The notes: generated by a model from the sequence alone, not told the origin. A stretch of DNA of 64,000 nt from Natronosalvus amylolyticus (GCF_024298845.1 NZ_CP101160.1:353098-417097), one strand, 5' to 3'; shown: positions 44,191 through 53,100, counted from the first letter of the stretch. Numbers and translations are program-made.

Positions 44191-45144
44191 ATGACAGAGA
44201 CACCTTCGGACCGAGATGAAAAAACAGAAACCGATCTAACCGACGACGTCACCCCGGACGTATCTGAGGAATTGTACTTCCGTTCGACCGACGAGGAGTG
44301 CGCCGCCACGCTGTATCACCCCGACGACCCAGGCGAGAACGAAACCCCCTGTGTCGTGATGGGAAACGGCTTCAGCTTGACTCGCCACGACGGAGTGCCT
44401 CGCTTCGCCGAACGCTTCGCGGAGGCGGGGATCGCGGCGCTGTCCTTCGACTTCCGTCACCTCGGAGACAGCGACGGTGAGCCCCGTCAGCTAATCGATT
44501 ACCAGCGCCAGCGCGAGGACTTTGACGCCGCAATCGAGTTCACTCGAACCCTCGAGGGGATCGACGACGACCGGATCGCAGCATGGGGCTACTCGTTTAG
44601 CGGGGGGCACGTCCTCCCCGTCGCCGCGGACGACGACCGGCTGGAAGCGGTCATCTCGATGTTTCCGATGCTCGACGGGCTCGGGTTTGTGCGGGAGTAC
44701 GGGCTGGGCAACAACGTGAGGTACGTAGCTGCTGCAGCGCGCGCCGCAATTGGCCGGCGGTTGATTCGGATGGCCGTTACGGGGCCACCCGGGTCGAGAG
44801 CCGTGTTGAATCACGCGGAGGCGGAGCCAGGCTTCGATGCCGTCTGTGCGGAAGACTCGCGCTGGCGAAACGAGTTCCTCGCGAAGCCGAGCCAGCTGAT
44901 CGCGGAAATTCGACCGGTGCGCGAGGCTTCCAGCGTCCGCTGCCCGGTGTTATTTTGCCTCGGGACCGAAGACACGATGGTGCCGCTGGGGGCGATCGAG
45001 CGGGCCGCCGACGGTGCGCCGGAGAGCGAGCTGCGCCGCTACCCCATCGGTCACTTTGACGGGTTCCTCGACGCGTTCGAGGACGTGGTCGACGACCAGC
45101 TCGATTTCCTAGACACCCACCTTTCCTCGACAGCCCCGGCCTGA
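44191..45144 (+). CDS. Alpha/beta hydrolase
   Basis: A 317-residue serine hydrolase. It shows VVMGNGFSLTRHDG (oxyanion strand, about 55), ALSFDFRHLGDSDG (about 95), the nucleophile elbow GYSFSGGHV (about 137), and a C-terminal VLFCLGTEDTMVP (Asp) and HFDGF (His) completing the triad. It belongs to the dienelactone hydrolase/peptidase-like group. There is no signal peptide, so it is intracellular. A TATA-like AATAAA lies about 28 nt upstream. G+C is higher than in the flanking regions, and the gene stands alone between noncoding stretches, which could mean recent acquisition. Confidence 0.85.
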   Translation: MTETPSDRDEKTETDLTDDVTPDVSEELYFRSTDEECAATLYHPDDPGENETPCVVMGNGFSLTRHDGVPRFAERFAEAGIAALSFDFRHLGDSDGEPRQLIDYQRQREDFDAAIEFTRTLEGIDDDRIAAWGYSFSGGHVLPVAADDDRLEAVISMFPMLDGLGFVREYGLGNNVRYVAAAARAAIGRRLIRMAVTGPPGSRAVLNHAEAEPGFDAVCAEDSRWRNEFLAKPSQLIAEIRPVREASSVRCPVLFCLGTEDTMVPLGAIERAADGAPESELRRYPIGHFDGFLDAFEDVVDDQLDFLDTHLSSTAPA

Positions 45145-45203
45145 CCGGTCGCCGTCGCGTCATAAGTGAAAGGGCTCTGTTTCCGTCCGGCGGCTCCACG
45201 GGG

Positions 45204-45389
45204 CTAGCACGAGGTTATTTGACAGATCCTACACGATGTCATACTGGATCGAGCCGACGGATCAGAAGATTATCACTTGCATCTGCCCCGATTGGAAGAG
45301 GCACGATACATCCGCTGGAACCGATACCCTCACGAAGTGGTGAGAGGCCGAGTTTCGACGAACTCCGACCGCTTCTCGAACTGATGTGA
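45204..45389 (+). pseudogene. Frameshifted DUF7344-like remnant
   Basis: The frame reads YHLHLPRLEEARYIRWNRYPHEVVRG, the recognition and wing part of DUF7344. The ending SFDELRPLLELM and the stop at 45389 are found in a different frame, showing an indel near 45340. The N-terminal half is missing. The remainder of 45145-45733 shows no gene. Confidence 0.55.
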
Positions 45390-45733
45390 AACCATGCCGA
45401 TGAACTCCCACTGACTGGTTGTACGTACTCAGTCTGTGTATCTATTGTTCTCGTGGTTTGCTACGAATCGCTCGGAACAAAATACGTCAGTCTACTGTAT
45501 CCATCCTCTATATGCAGTAGGCGCTACTTGTCATCTATTGGGAATCAACAGGGCCGAAAATGCCTTGGTTTTTATTTTGACGGTACTACCTTTCGGGGAG
45601 GGTGTCATAGAATCGTTCACAACGATCAGTAGAGAGGATGTATGCAGCACGGCACTCACGTTTATTTCTCATGTACAGGCCGAAACCAACCGCTACATAC
45701 GGCTGCGTATCGAACGATAGACACCGGTTCAAC

Positions 45734-47008
45734 TCAACGGTTCAACTCAGAAATCAGTTCACGAGCACGCGCTGCCCGTACGTCATCGTCTGCCACCATT
45801 TGGGCCGCAATTTCGTCGATCAACTCTTCAGGTGCACCAGCTTCGATGGCGACATTCTTTGCGTGGAGTTTCATGTGGCCTGCTTGAATCCCCTCAGCAG
45901 CCAGCGCCCGCATACTCGCAATATTCTCAGCAAGTCCCACGGCGGCAAAGATACCGGAGAGTTGTTCAGCTGAGTTCGCATCTAATATCTCCATCGACGC
46001 ATTGGCGACGGGATGGTTCCGAGTGGCCCCACCCACGACACCCACTTGGACGGGGACTTCAATACTGCATACGAGATTTCCTTCCGTGTCGATTTCATAG
46101 GTTGAAAGCGGGCCATAGTCATCTCGGGCAGCAAAAGCGTGGCCACCGGCTTCGATTGCCCGCCAGTCGTTCATTGTTGCTACCGCTAATGCGTCCATTC
46201 CATTGAAGATCCCCTTGTTGTGTGTTGCTGCGCGGTACGGATCGCCGACAGCAAGCGCCCATGCATCAACGATTCTATCCCTGACGGCTTCTCCAGAAAG
46301 TGCGCGTTTCTCACTCCTCAGAACGTCCGGTGGAATAGTACAACGTGCTCGTGCTATGCGGCAATCAGCAAGATTCGACAGGACAGATAATATGGTCTCT
46401 CCACCAGTTACGTCTTCGATCATGGGAGCTACAGCCTCTGCCATCGTATTCACCGCATTCGCTCCCATCGCATTCTGGACGTTCACGACGAGATGTACAA
46501 CCGCCATCTCTCCGTTGGGTGTGTCTACGACACGAGCCGTTACGTCCTCACATCCACCACCGTGTGAGACGAGAACGCCCTGATCGTTTGCCTTCGCACG
46601 GATCTCACCGGCTCGTTCGAAAACCCGCGACGTTGCTCCGTGTGGATCGCTCAGATTTCGCACCTGGATTTGCCCGATCATGTAAGGGCCGGAGGTGGAG
46701 GTCGTGAACCCACCAGTCTCCCGGGCGAGTTTCGCGCCGTATGACGCCGCTGCGACGACAGAGCTTTCTTCGATAGCCATCGGAATCAGTCTGTCATCTC
46801 CATCGATTCTGAAGTTCGTCGCAACACTCAGTGGAAACGAGATTGCGCCAATGACATTTTCACTGAGTCGCTCTACGGCTCCGAGATCACGCTCATCAGT
46901 ATCTATCAATGCCTCATAGGCGTCTTCAGAAATGGAACAACGATCAGCAACGATTTGACGCCGTTTCCCTAGAGACTTGTCGTAGAACCGTGGAATGCGC
47001 GAGTCCAT
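45734..47008 (-). CDS. mvaA: Class II (degradative-type) HMG-CoA reductase
   Basis: A 424-residue cytoplasmic enzyme interconverting HMG-CoA and mevalonate. Family motifs are clear: ENVIGAISFPL (about 48), IEESSVVAAAS (about 79), NAMGANAVN (about 183), GDPYRAATHNKGIFNGMDA (about 250) and GGATRNHP. The order, length and cofactor-loop sequence match class II enzymes of the Pseudomonas mevalonii/Archaeoglobus type, not the class I enzyme normally used by haloarchaea for lipid synthesis. It could be a second, statin-insensitive isoform acquired from bacteria. ATATTTG about 27 nt upstream fits a leaderless start. It is monocistronic. Confidence 0.9.
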   Translation of the reverse strand: MDSRIPRFYDKSLGKRRQIVADRCSISEDAYEALIDTDERDLGAVERLSENVIGAISFPLSVATNFRIDGDDRLIPMAIEESSVVAAASYGAKLARETGGFTTSTSGPYMIGQIQVRNLSDPHGATSRVFERAGEIRAKANDQGVLVSHGGGCEDVTARVVDTPNGEMAVVHLVVNVQNAMGANAVNTMAEAVAPMIEDVTGGETILSVLSNLADCRIARARCTIPPDVLRSEKRALSGEAVRDRIVDAWALAVGDPYRAATHNKGIFNGMDALAVATMNDWRAIEAGGHAFAARDDYGPLSTYEIDTEGNLVCSIEVPVQVGVVGGATRNHPVANASMEILDANSAEQLSGIFAAVGLAENIASMRALAAEGIQAGHMKLHAKNVAIEAGAPEELIDEIAAQMVADDDVRAARARELISELNR

Positions 47009-47162
47009 ACATTGTGGTCAAAGCCCATACAAATATTTCATCTGATTCTGCCCCTCTACCCGATGTGTACACGACCTGTATTGATCGTTTTCAAAGTCCG
47101 TGCGAAGCTTTCTATGACACGCTCTTTCGGGACCAAAAGGGGCCGATTATCGGCTCGTCATC

Positions 47163-47315
47163 TCAGTGATTTTGATGAATGTGGTCACGAAGATCGTCTA
47201 CCGCATCGAATTTCTCGTTGCACTCGGCGCAGGTGTTGTGATGCAGCGCGACGTGTTGGGTGACGCCAGCTGCCGACTGGAATTCAGCGTCACAGCTTGA
47301 GCAAGTGTATCCCAT
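47163..47315 (-). CDS. Small C2H2-type zinc-finger protein (50 aa)
   Basis: The 50-residue protein has two compact fingers: CSSCDAEFQSAAGVTQHVALHH (C-x2-C-x12-H-x4-H) and CAECNEKFDAVDDLRDHIHQNH (C-x2-C-x12-H-x4-H). Regular spacing and acidic composition show a real gene. It is probably a nucleic-acid-binding microprotein of the haloarchaeal zinc-finger group. It lies between the HMG-CoA reductase and S14 genes on the same strand. Confidence 0.8.
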   Translation of the reverse strand: MGYTCSSCDAEFQSAAGVTQHVALHHNTCAECNEKFDAVDDLRDHIHQNH

Positions 47316-47561
47316 TACGTTATTAACTGAGGTCCTGCTGCATTAAAACGGTTACTAGGAATTAGACACTCTAACCCGGTAAGTTTTAATAAAGTATTAG
47401 TGCTGATTGTCACACCGCGTGCGGGCGGCCGGTCACGATAATAGTCCGACGACAGAGTCATCGAACTATAGTAGGCAGTGAAACGATTTACACACCGAAC
47501 GAAACACCCGCTTGCGAGAGGGTGTGCAATGACTTTCACTGGCTACTATAGGTTTGACCGA

Positions 47562-47759
47562 TCAGTCGTACTTTCGAAAGCCCATGTCTCGAGCCATCTC
47601 ACGGAATGACTGTCGGCACAGCCAGATATCGTACTTGCCGACCAATCCCTGTTCTCTGCCAGTGTCCCTGCAGACACGTTGATTTCCGGTCTGTCCGCTA
47701 TTGGGACCGGTACCATCGTTGGCTCTGCCCGCAGAGTCTGTTGCAGTCTCGGCGGTCAT
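47562..47759 (-). CDS. Ribosomal protein S14 (uS14) paralogue lacking half the zinc ligands
   Basis: A 65-residue protein whose last 37 residues are clearly archaeal S14: [21 protein letters not shown], ending MGFRKYD. The normal zinc site is CxxC...CxxC; here it reads C-R-D-T and C-R-Q-S, so the second cysteine of each pair is lost and tetrahedral Zn binding should be impossible. The N-terminal 25 residues are low-complexity. The ATG overlaps the stop of the HEAT-like gene by 4 nt, so they form an operon. In bacteria such Zn-free (C-minus) ribosomal paralogues replace Zn-containing ones during zinc limitation; a similar role is inferred here. Confidence 0.85.
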   Translation of the reverse strand: MTAETATDSAGRANDGTGPNSGQTGNQRVCRDTGREQGLVGKYDIWLCRQSFREMARDMGFRKYD

Positions 47760-48013
47760 GATAACTCACTCGCCCGCCGCCGCAAGGACGATTCGATCGT
47801 CGTATCCTCGGCGAGTTCCTCGAGTAATGTCGTTGCATTACAGTTGGCCAATCCATTGAGTGCATAGCGTCGGAACTCCCCGCGGATTCCACCCATCTTG
47901 ACCAAGATGGAGAGGTTCTTCGTTTCCCCTGACCTGACGAGAGAATCGATTGCCTCGTAGCGTTGGGTTCGCGATACGTTCTTTTTCACTGCCGTTTGGA
48001 ATGTCGTTGACAT
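47756..48013 (-). CDS. HEAT-repeat-like small protein (85 aa)
   Basis: The protein beginning [20 protein letters not shown] contains two to three helical pairs of HEAT type ([20 protein letters not shown], then [20 protein letters not shown]). It is translationally coupled to the variant S14 gene by the ATGA overlap. HEAT-like helices commonly mediate protein contacts, so it may assist the variant ribosomal protein; this is inference from gene order. Confidence 0.65.
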   Translation of the reverse strand: MSTTFQTAVKKNVSRTQRYEAIDSLVRSGETKNLSILVKMGGIRGEFRRYALNGLANCNATTLLEELAEDTTIESSLRRRASELS

Positions 48014-48176
48014 TGTATGGTTGATTAGGTTAAGGACGTCTTCTCCTGTCGAACACAATTTGGGATTACCGCGCTCCACAACAGGGTTTTGTGACCTCGT
48101 GGGTTTCGATGCCAAGCTGTGATTACCGAGCGCCTTCGAGTAGCGTGCATCGGGTGTTCTCGAGTAGCGCTCCTGG

Positions 48177-48416
48177 CTACCGAGCGTCTTCGAGTGTGCA
48201 ATAGGAGCCTTCCCTGGCGGTGATCCACATCTGCTCGGACGCATCCCCGGAGGCGACCGAGTAAATCGTACACAGATCGACTCCCGTCTCCATCGGTTCG
48301 ACAACTGCGCGACACTCCAGCACAGGATGCTCGAGGGTCGAGAGCGAGTGTCGTTCGGTTCTCCCTTGGTTCCGTTGCCATGACTCAATCGGCGAGTCCG
48401 ATTTCTTCCTGTCCAT
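48177..48416 (-). CDS. Small DUF7511-like protein (79 aa)
   Basis: Its C-terminal half (LCTIYSVASGDASEQMWITAREGSYCTLEDAR) matches the small proteins at 28015 and 52875. The start ATG 48416 lies inside the end of the COG0523 GTPase gene, with a 32-nt overlap, so it is translated from the same mRNA. Downstream, 48124-48144 contains a duplicated piece of its own 3' end. Confidence 0.65.
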   Translation of the reverse strand: MDRKKSDSPIESWQRNQGRTERHSLSTLEHPVLECRAVVEPMETGVDLCTIYSVASGDASEQMWITAREGSYCTLEDAR

Positions 48417-49659
48417 CCTGCTCCGGAGCATCCGCTTCGGTTGCTTCGTCTTCGTCGGGAATTTCGAACGTCGGAAATCTGTCTTCGAACGTGTCCCAGT
48501 CAGCGTTCATCTCCTGATCAGTGAGGAGACAGAGCTCGAGGTGTTCACGAATCGATTCGTGGTCCATTTCGGTGCCGATCAACACCAGTTGACTGCCGCG
48601 GTCGCCCCACTGTTCGTCCCACTTCTCCTCGAGTTCGGGGTACGCCTCGAACTGTGCTTCGCGCTCCTCGGGTGGGAGCGTCGCAATCCAGTTTCCGGCA
48701 GGCGCGACGCGAATCGAGCGACCAGCGACGTTCAACATCAGTGCCATTTCCTCACGCCCGGCAAGCCAGAAGTGACCTTTCGATCGGACGACGTTCTCTG
48801 GGAAGGCGTCGAGCAACTCCGCGAATCGCTCGGGGTGGAACGGTCGCTGAGCCTCGAAAACGAAGGAAGTCACGCCGTGTTCTTCTTCCGCCGATTCGTG
48901 CGGCTCCTGAAGTTCCTGTATCCAGCCGGCCGACCGACTCGCTTCCTCGAAATCGAACCGACCGGTGTCGATTATCTCGTCGACGTTTACTCGGCCGTGT
49001 TTCGTTCGGATTATTTCGGCACGGGGCTGGAGGATCTCGAGCGTATTTTCAATCTCGGTAAGCGTCTCCTCGTCGACGAGGTCACACTTGTTCAACAGGA
49101 GGACGTCACAGAACTCCACCTGTTCGACCAGCAAGTCGCCGAGGTGTTTTTCCGTCCCGTCGTCGTCGAGGATTTCGTCCGACTGCATCGCTTCGTGGAA
49201 CTGGTGGGCATCGACGACCGTCACTGCCGTATCGAGATGACAGTTCTCGAGCGGTTCGATGCCGGTTTCTTCGTAGAACTCGGTGGGGTCGAGATCCGAT
49301 TGATCGAACCCAAGCGTGAGCGTCTGTGCAACGGGGAGCGGTTCGGCGACGCCCGTCGACTCGACGACGATCGCGTCGAAGTCACGGTTGCGCGTGAGTC
49401 CGCCGATCGCATCCAGCAGGTCACCACGCAGTTCACAGCAGATACAGCCGTTCGAGAGTTCGACCAGTTCCTCCTCTTCTGTCGAGATATCGGAGGACTC
49501 AGCGACGAGATCCGCGTCGACGTTCACCTCGCCCATATCGTTGACGAGGACTGCGAGATCTCTGTCGTCACTTTCGCGCAGCAGGTGGTTGAGTGTCGTC
49601 GTTTTTCCGGCGCCGAGTGTCCCAGAAAGGACCGTCACGGGGATCGTCTGTTCAGCCAT
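48385..49659 (-). CDS. COG0523 (CobW/ZNG-type) metal-chaperone GTPase
   Basis: A 424-residue G3E GTPase. It has the P-loop SGTLGAGKTTTLNHLL (about 12-25), the metal-binding NGCICCELRGDLL (CxCC, about 68), a G3-type VVESTGVAEPLP, NKCD (about 180) and the C-terminal CobW_C domain (FHPERFAELLDAFPENVVRSKGHFWLAGR). COG0523 proteins insert or deliver metal, often zinc, to client enzymes. The frame is open upstream of ATG 49659, but a TATA-like TTATATTAC about 31 nt before that ATG fixes the start. It overlaps the DUF7511-like gene and is divergent from an FAD oxidoreductase. Confidence 0.9.
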   Translation of the reverse strand: MAEQTIPVTVLSGTLGAGKTTTLNHLLRESDDRDLAVLVNDMGEVNVDADLVAESSDISTEEEELVELSNGCICCELRGDLLDAIGGLTRNRDFDAIVVESTGVAEPLPVAQTLTLGFDQSDLDPTEFYEETGIEPLENCHLDTAVTVVDAHQFHEAMQSDEILDDDGTEKHLGDLLVEQVEFCDVLLLNKCDLVDEETLTEIENTLEILQPRAEIIRTKHGRVNVDEIIDTGRFDFEEASRSAGWIQELQEPHESAEEEHGVTSFVFEAQRPFHPERFAELLDAFPENVVRSKGHFWLAGREEMALMLNVAGRSIRVAPAGNWIATLPPEEREAQFEAYPELEEKWDEQWGDRGSQLVLIGTEMDHESIREHLELCLLTDQEMNADWDTFEDRFPTFEIPDEDEATEADAPEQDGQEEIGLAD

Positions 49660-49681
49660 GTGTTGGCAACAATACTCCCCA

Positions 49682-49724
49682 GAGTAATATAAGTTATTAT
49701 CTACAACATAATTCTTATTAACTC
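49682..49724. promoter_or_regulatory. Symmetric divergent promoter/operator of GTPase and FAD gene
   Basis: GAGTAATATAAG (49682-49693) and CTTATTAACTC (49714-49724) form a large imperfect inverted repeat around TTATTAT and ATAAT elements. Both TATA boxes lie inside it. A single dimeric regulator could control both directions. Confidence 0.6.
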
Positions 49725-49761
49725 CCGGCGAGTGGTTTCGGTACGAGCCGACCGAATCCGT

Positions 49762-51027
49762 ATGACGACATCGCACTCAACCCAACAATACAGCTGTACC
49801 ATCATCGGCGGGGGAATCCACGGTACGTACCTCGCCCAACGTCTCATCGAAGACGCCACACTCGAACGAGGGGATGTTTGTATCGTCGACCCACACGAAC
49901 GATTGCTCTCCTCGTTTCGCAAAAAGTCCGCAGCCTGCGGCATGGACGAACTTCGGTCCACCTTCGTTCATCACATCGGAACTGAGCCATTCGGTCTCGA
50001 GAGTTTCGCTGAGGCGAACGACCGAGAAGACGAACTCGTCCCCACCGTTGACTACCCCCCGCGCCCGTCGCTCGAGCTGTTTCTGGATTATGCTGACTAC
50101 GTCATCGACAGAAAGAACCTCGAGTCGATACACCGTCAGGGCCTCGTCGAGAATATTTACGAACGCTCGGGTGAGACAGGCTTTCGACTCGAGACGACGA
50201 CAGGCCCTATTGAAACCGATCACTGCGTTTTGGCAATCGGAAACGGTGGGCGCCAAAGATGGCCCGACTGGGCGGTCAGTATGGACGGTGTCGATCACGT
50301 GTGGGATGGGTTCGATCCAAGCGAATCGGTCAATCGAACCCTCGTCGTCGGCGGTGGCATTACCGCTGCACAACTCGCGATCGAATTGAGCGAGACCCAA
50401 TCGGTGGGCCTGCTCACGCGACACCCCCTGACGTGGGAGGTATCCGAGGCAGAGCCACCGTGGATCAACTGGTCGCACGTGGAAGCAAACCTGCACAGCC
50501 ACCCACCGGGCTCGAGCGAACGGTTCGACGTGGCAATGGACGCACGGAACACGGCGACGATTCCACCGTATCTCTACGGAGAGATCGAAAACCGAACCGA
50601 GGAAGGCGTACTCACGCTTGCGCAGGGAACGGTCGAGTCCGCAACGGTTGAAGATGGAACGGTACAGCTTACGCTCGACCACGGGTTGGGGCTCCTCGGT
50701 GATCGTGTCGTCCTTGCGACCGGGTTCGAACCGGTGTTCGACCACCCCTTCGTCGAGCGGATTGCGGACGAACTAGAACTGGCTCGAGGGTATCGACGAA
50801 TGCCGATTCTCGACGACAACAGCCTGGCCTGGCAGCGTGAAGGGGGTAAAGCCGTTCCGTTGTACGTGACCGGTGCTCTCGCGCTCGGTACGGTAGGTCC
50901 GTACGCGCCAAACATACCGGGAGCCAGACGAGCAGGAGATCGAATTTCCACTGCCATCACGCGAAGCCTTCGTTCGCGAACTGACGCTGCAAGCGAATCG
51001 GTACGGGCGACGGAAGTGTCCCATTGA
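49762..51027 (+). CDS. FAD/NAD(P)-binding oxidoreductase, paralogue 1
   Basis: A 421-residue flavoprotein. The FAD motif CTIIGGGIHGTYLAQRL is at residue about 12. The conserved segment SSFRKKSAACGMDELRSTFVHHI lies near 55, a second nucleotide-binding motif VVGGGITAAQLAIEL near 200, and VVLATGFEP near 325. The layout resembles the FAD/NAD(P)-binding group that contains lysine/ornithine N-monooxygenase-like enzymes. It is clearly paralogous to the gene at 51191-52447. It is divergent from the COG0523 GTPase and shares its symmetric promoter, which suggests a metal-related role such as metallophore chemistry; this is an inference. Confidence 0.8.
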   Translation: MTTSHSTQQYSCTIIGGGIHGTYLAQRLIEDATLERGDVCIVDPHERLLSSFRKKSAACGMDELRSTFVHHIGTEPFGLESFAEANDREDELVPTVDYPPRPSLELFLDYADYVIDRKNLESIHRQGLVENIYERSGETGFRLETTTGPIETDHCVLAIGNGGRQRWPDWAVSMDGVDHVWDGFDPSESVNRTLVVGGGITAAQLAIELSETQSVGLLTRHPLTWEVSEAEPPWINWSHVEANLHSHPPGSSERFDVAMDARNTATIPPYLYGEIENRTEEGVLTLAQGTVESATVEDGTVQLTLDHGLGLLGDRVVLATGFEPVFDHPFVERIADELELARGYRRMPILDDNSLAWQREGGKAVPLYVTGALALGTVGPYAPNIPGARRAGDRISTAITRSLRSRTDAASESVRATEVSH

Positions 51028-51190
51028 ACGGTCCGAAAGATATTCTGCTACAGAATAATGCGTCCGGCGAAAGTATCTGTGGAACAAATGCCTGGCGACA
51101 GTATCCAGGAGAAAGAACGTTCGGCGATCCCCGTTGCCAGGAGAAAGAATGCTCGACGAAAGTTGTACGTGAGAGTACAGGCGATTTCGC

Positions 51191-52447
51191 TCACACCGTT
51201 AGGCTCGGGTTTTCACCCTCGAGTTCAGACTCGAGCGAATCGACGATAAGTTCTCCCGCTCGTCTCGCGCCAATGACGTTTCGGGCGAAAGGGCCAAGGA
51301 CTTGCTGTGCACCAACGCCCGAAACCGATATCCGAGAAGGTGTTCCATTCTGATGGAGCCAACGGAGCGTCTCGTCCTCGAGAGCAGGTGCACCACGGTA
51401 CCCAGTCTGCAGTGTCGATTCCTGACGGTGCTGTCGAAACAGATGGCTCTCGTAGGGCGACCCGAACCCGGTCGCACAGACCAGTTTGTCGAGACAGAAC
51501 GCGCTGCCGTCCTGGCAAGTGACGACGACCGTACCACCAGCTTCAGTCGCAACCGCTATCTCCGACCGCTCGAGTTCGATCGCCTTACGCTCGAGCGCCC
51601 GCTTTAGTCGGCGAAACACGTACGGCGGCATCGTACCGTCGTATCGAGCCTCGACGATCAACTCTTCGCGTGCACGAGAGGCCGGTGGGTGTTCCTGAAG
51701 CTTCTTGGAAACGCCAGAGAAGTGCATCCAGTCGGTGCTCGCCTCGAGTGCCTCGACGCGAAACGGGCTTCGAGCGAATAAGACCACCTCTCGGCCCGGT
51801 TGTGCAAGCGTCGTTGCGAGTTGGGCGGCGGTGATGGACCCCCCAACGATTCCAACAGTTGCGGCCTGGTCGATCGACGCGGGATCGAAACCCGGCTCCC
51901 AGACGTGTGTTACCGGTTCAGTCGAATGGATATCCGCCGCCCACGTCGGATACGTGAACGACCCACCGTGTCCGATAGCGAGGAAGCAGTATTCGGTGGT
52001 CCGTCGACCTGCAGTCGTTTCAATGTCGACGGACCACGAGCCCGGTTCGATAGCAGTGACTCGAGCGTTTACCAGCGACGATTCCAGATCGTATCGATTG
52101 CAAACCCACGCTGCATGATCGAAAAACAGTGACGTCGTCGGTCGTTCAGCACCAACCGTACTCGAGACGAGTTCGTCTTCCCGGCCTCGAGCGCGTGCGA
52201 AATCTCTGAGCGAAAACGGGTCGGTATCGACGTGATGGACGTATGGCGATCTGAGTTCGGCCATGCCACACTGCTCGCATTTCTGGCGGAACGCCTCGAG
52301 CAGTCCGATCGGCTCGATAATGTCTAACGAAGGTAAATCGACCAGGTCAGCCTCCAGGAGCCGGACAGCAAGATGAACCCCGTGAATACCTCCACCGACG
52401 ATGGTGATGGTGGCATCAGTATCTGTCTCCCGGAACACGTTTAGCAC
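51191..52447 (-). CDS. FAD/NAD(P)-binding oxidoreductase, paralogue 2
   Basis: A 418-residue flavoprotein with a GTG start. It has the same plan as the preceding gene: ITIVGGGIHGVHLAVRLLE (about 15), LLEAFRQKCEQCGMAELRSPYVHHV (about 48), VGIVGGSITAAQLATTL (about 205) and LVCATGFGSPYESH (about 335). The two converge. The intergenic part holds two similar pieces, CCAGGAGAAAGAA at about 51104 and 51138. Substrate and partner are unknown. Confidence 0.8.
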   Translation of the reverse strand: MLNVFRETDTDATITIVGGGIHGVHLAVRLLEADLVDLPSLDIIEPIGLLEAFRQKCEQCGMAELRSPYVHHVDTDPFSLRDFARARGREDELVSSTVGAERPTTSLFFDHAAWVCNRYDLESSLVNARVTAIEPGSWSVDIETTAGRRTTEYCFLAIGHGGSFTYPTWAADIHSTEPVTHVWEPGFDPASIDQAATVGIVGGSITAAQLATTLAQPGREVVLFARSPFRVEALEASTDWMHFSGVSKKLQEHPPASRAREELIVEARYDGTMPPYVFRRLKRALERKAIELERSEIAVATEAGGTVVVTCQDGSAFCLDKLVCATGFGSPYESHLFRQHRQESTLQTGYRGAPALEDETLRWLHQNGTPSRISVSGVGAQQVLGPFARNVIGARRAGELIVDSLESELEGENPSLTV

Positions 52448-52874
52448 CCCCTGAAGAAAATTGCAGGCTCCTTAGTGATTTCTCGATCTTGCACTAACGG
52501 GTGAAACCAAGAGCTGTGGTTCAGTTTCATCCAGGAGTGGGCGAGTGGAAGGTGACAAGCGATGAAGTCGATATGTGGGAGTCTGCTAGCGATGATGTCG
52601 ATATATTTTCTGTCTCTGGCCGTTAGTAGCGAGAAGTTCGTCGACAACAAGTCAAATACGATGATCGAGATCGTTGAGAAACGGCTCTCAGGTTCGTAAT
52701 CGGCCTCGTGTCCGCAATACGGGGTTGGTCTCATCTCCAGACTTGTTAGGAAACAATCCACCCATAATATTCAAAGTTGTTATCTGGGGCAGTAGATTTA
52801 ATAACACGAGGCGAGAATTGGTTACATATCAGTAGACGCCCAGGGGCGTTCCAACCCAAGCGACGACGATCAGA

Positions 52875-53057
52875 ATGAAGACAGCTGAAACACAACCTGA
52901 TTCCCGACCAGTATCCACGCTGTATGCACTCGTTCAGTGTCGGAATAGTCTCGAGATCTGTACGCTGTATCCACCGACAGTCATCGGACCTCATCGAACC
53001 GAGTCGTGGATCCGTGCCACCGGAGATAGCTTCCAGTCGCTCGAGAAGTCCCGATAG
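52875..53057 (+). CDS. Small DUF7511-like protein (60 aa)
   Basis: The protein ending EICTLYPPTVIGPHRTESWI, then a segment ending SFQSLEKSR, carries the same C-T-[LI]-Y, W-I and S-x(3)-LE pattern as the two other DUF7511-like proteins of this window. Its stop codon lies at the junction with the half copy of the hairpin repeat, so the last residues may have been altered by that insertion. The rest of the 52448-53100 interval shows no gene; a duplicated GATGATGTCGATAT-like stretch occurs near 52560-52605. Confidence 0.55.
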   Translation: MKTAETQPDSRPVSTLYALVQCRNSLEICTLYPPTVIGPHRTESWIRATGDSFQSLEKSR

Positions 53058-53100
53058 CGGTTGTCGGATTCGGCTCACTCGTCGACGTTTGGAAGGACAC
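53051..53100 (+). repeat. Half copy of the 90-bp hairpin repeat (copy D)
   Basis: CCGATAGCGGTTGTCGGATT and the following CGGCTCAC...CGTCGACG match the loop and right half of copies A-C. The left half is missing, and the outer right arm is degenerate (GTTTGGAAGGACACT). Confidence 0.6.

Noticed and set aside
48541..49692. A 383-codon open frame on the plus strand
   Set aside because: It is exactly antisense to the COG0523 GTPase, which has all family motifs. The frame's protein is not acidic and has no recognisable domain; long antisense frames are normal in this GC-rich DNA.
49777..50745. A 322-codon open frame on the minus strand
   Set aside because: It is antisense to FAD oxidoreductase paralogue 1, whose Rossmann motifs are clear.
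52441..52761. A 106-codon frame on the minus strand upstream of FAD paralogue 2
   Set aside because: Composition is not acidic and it overlaps the likely GTG start of the oxidoreductase. No motif is seen.
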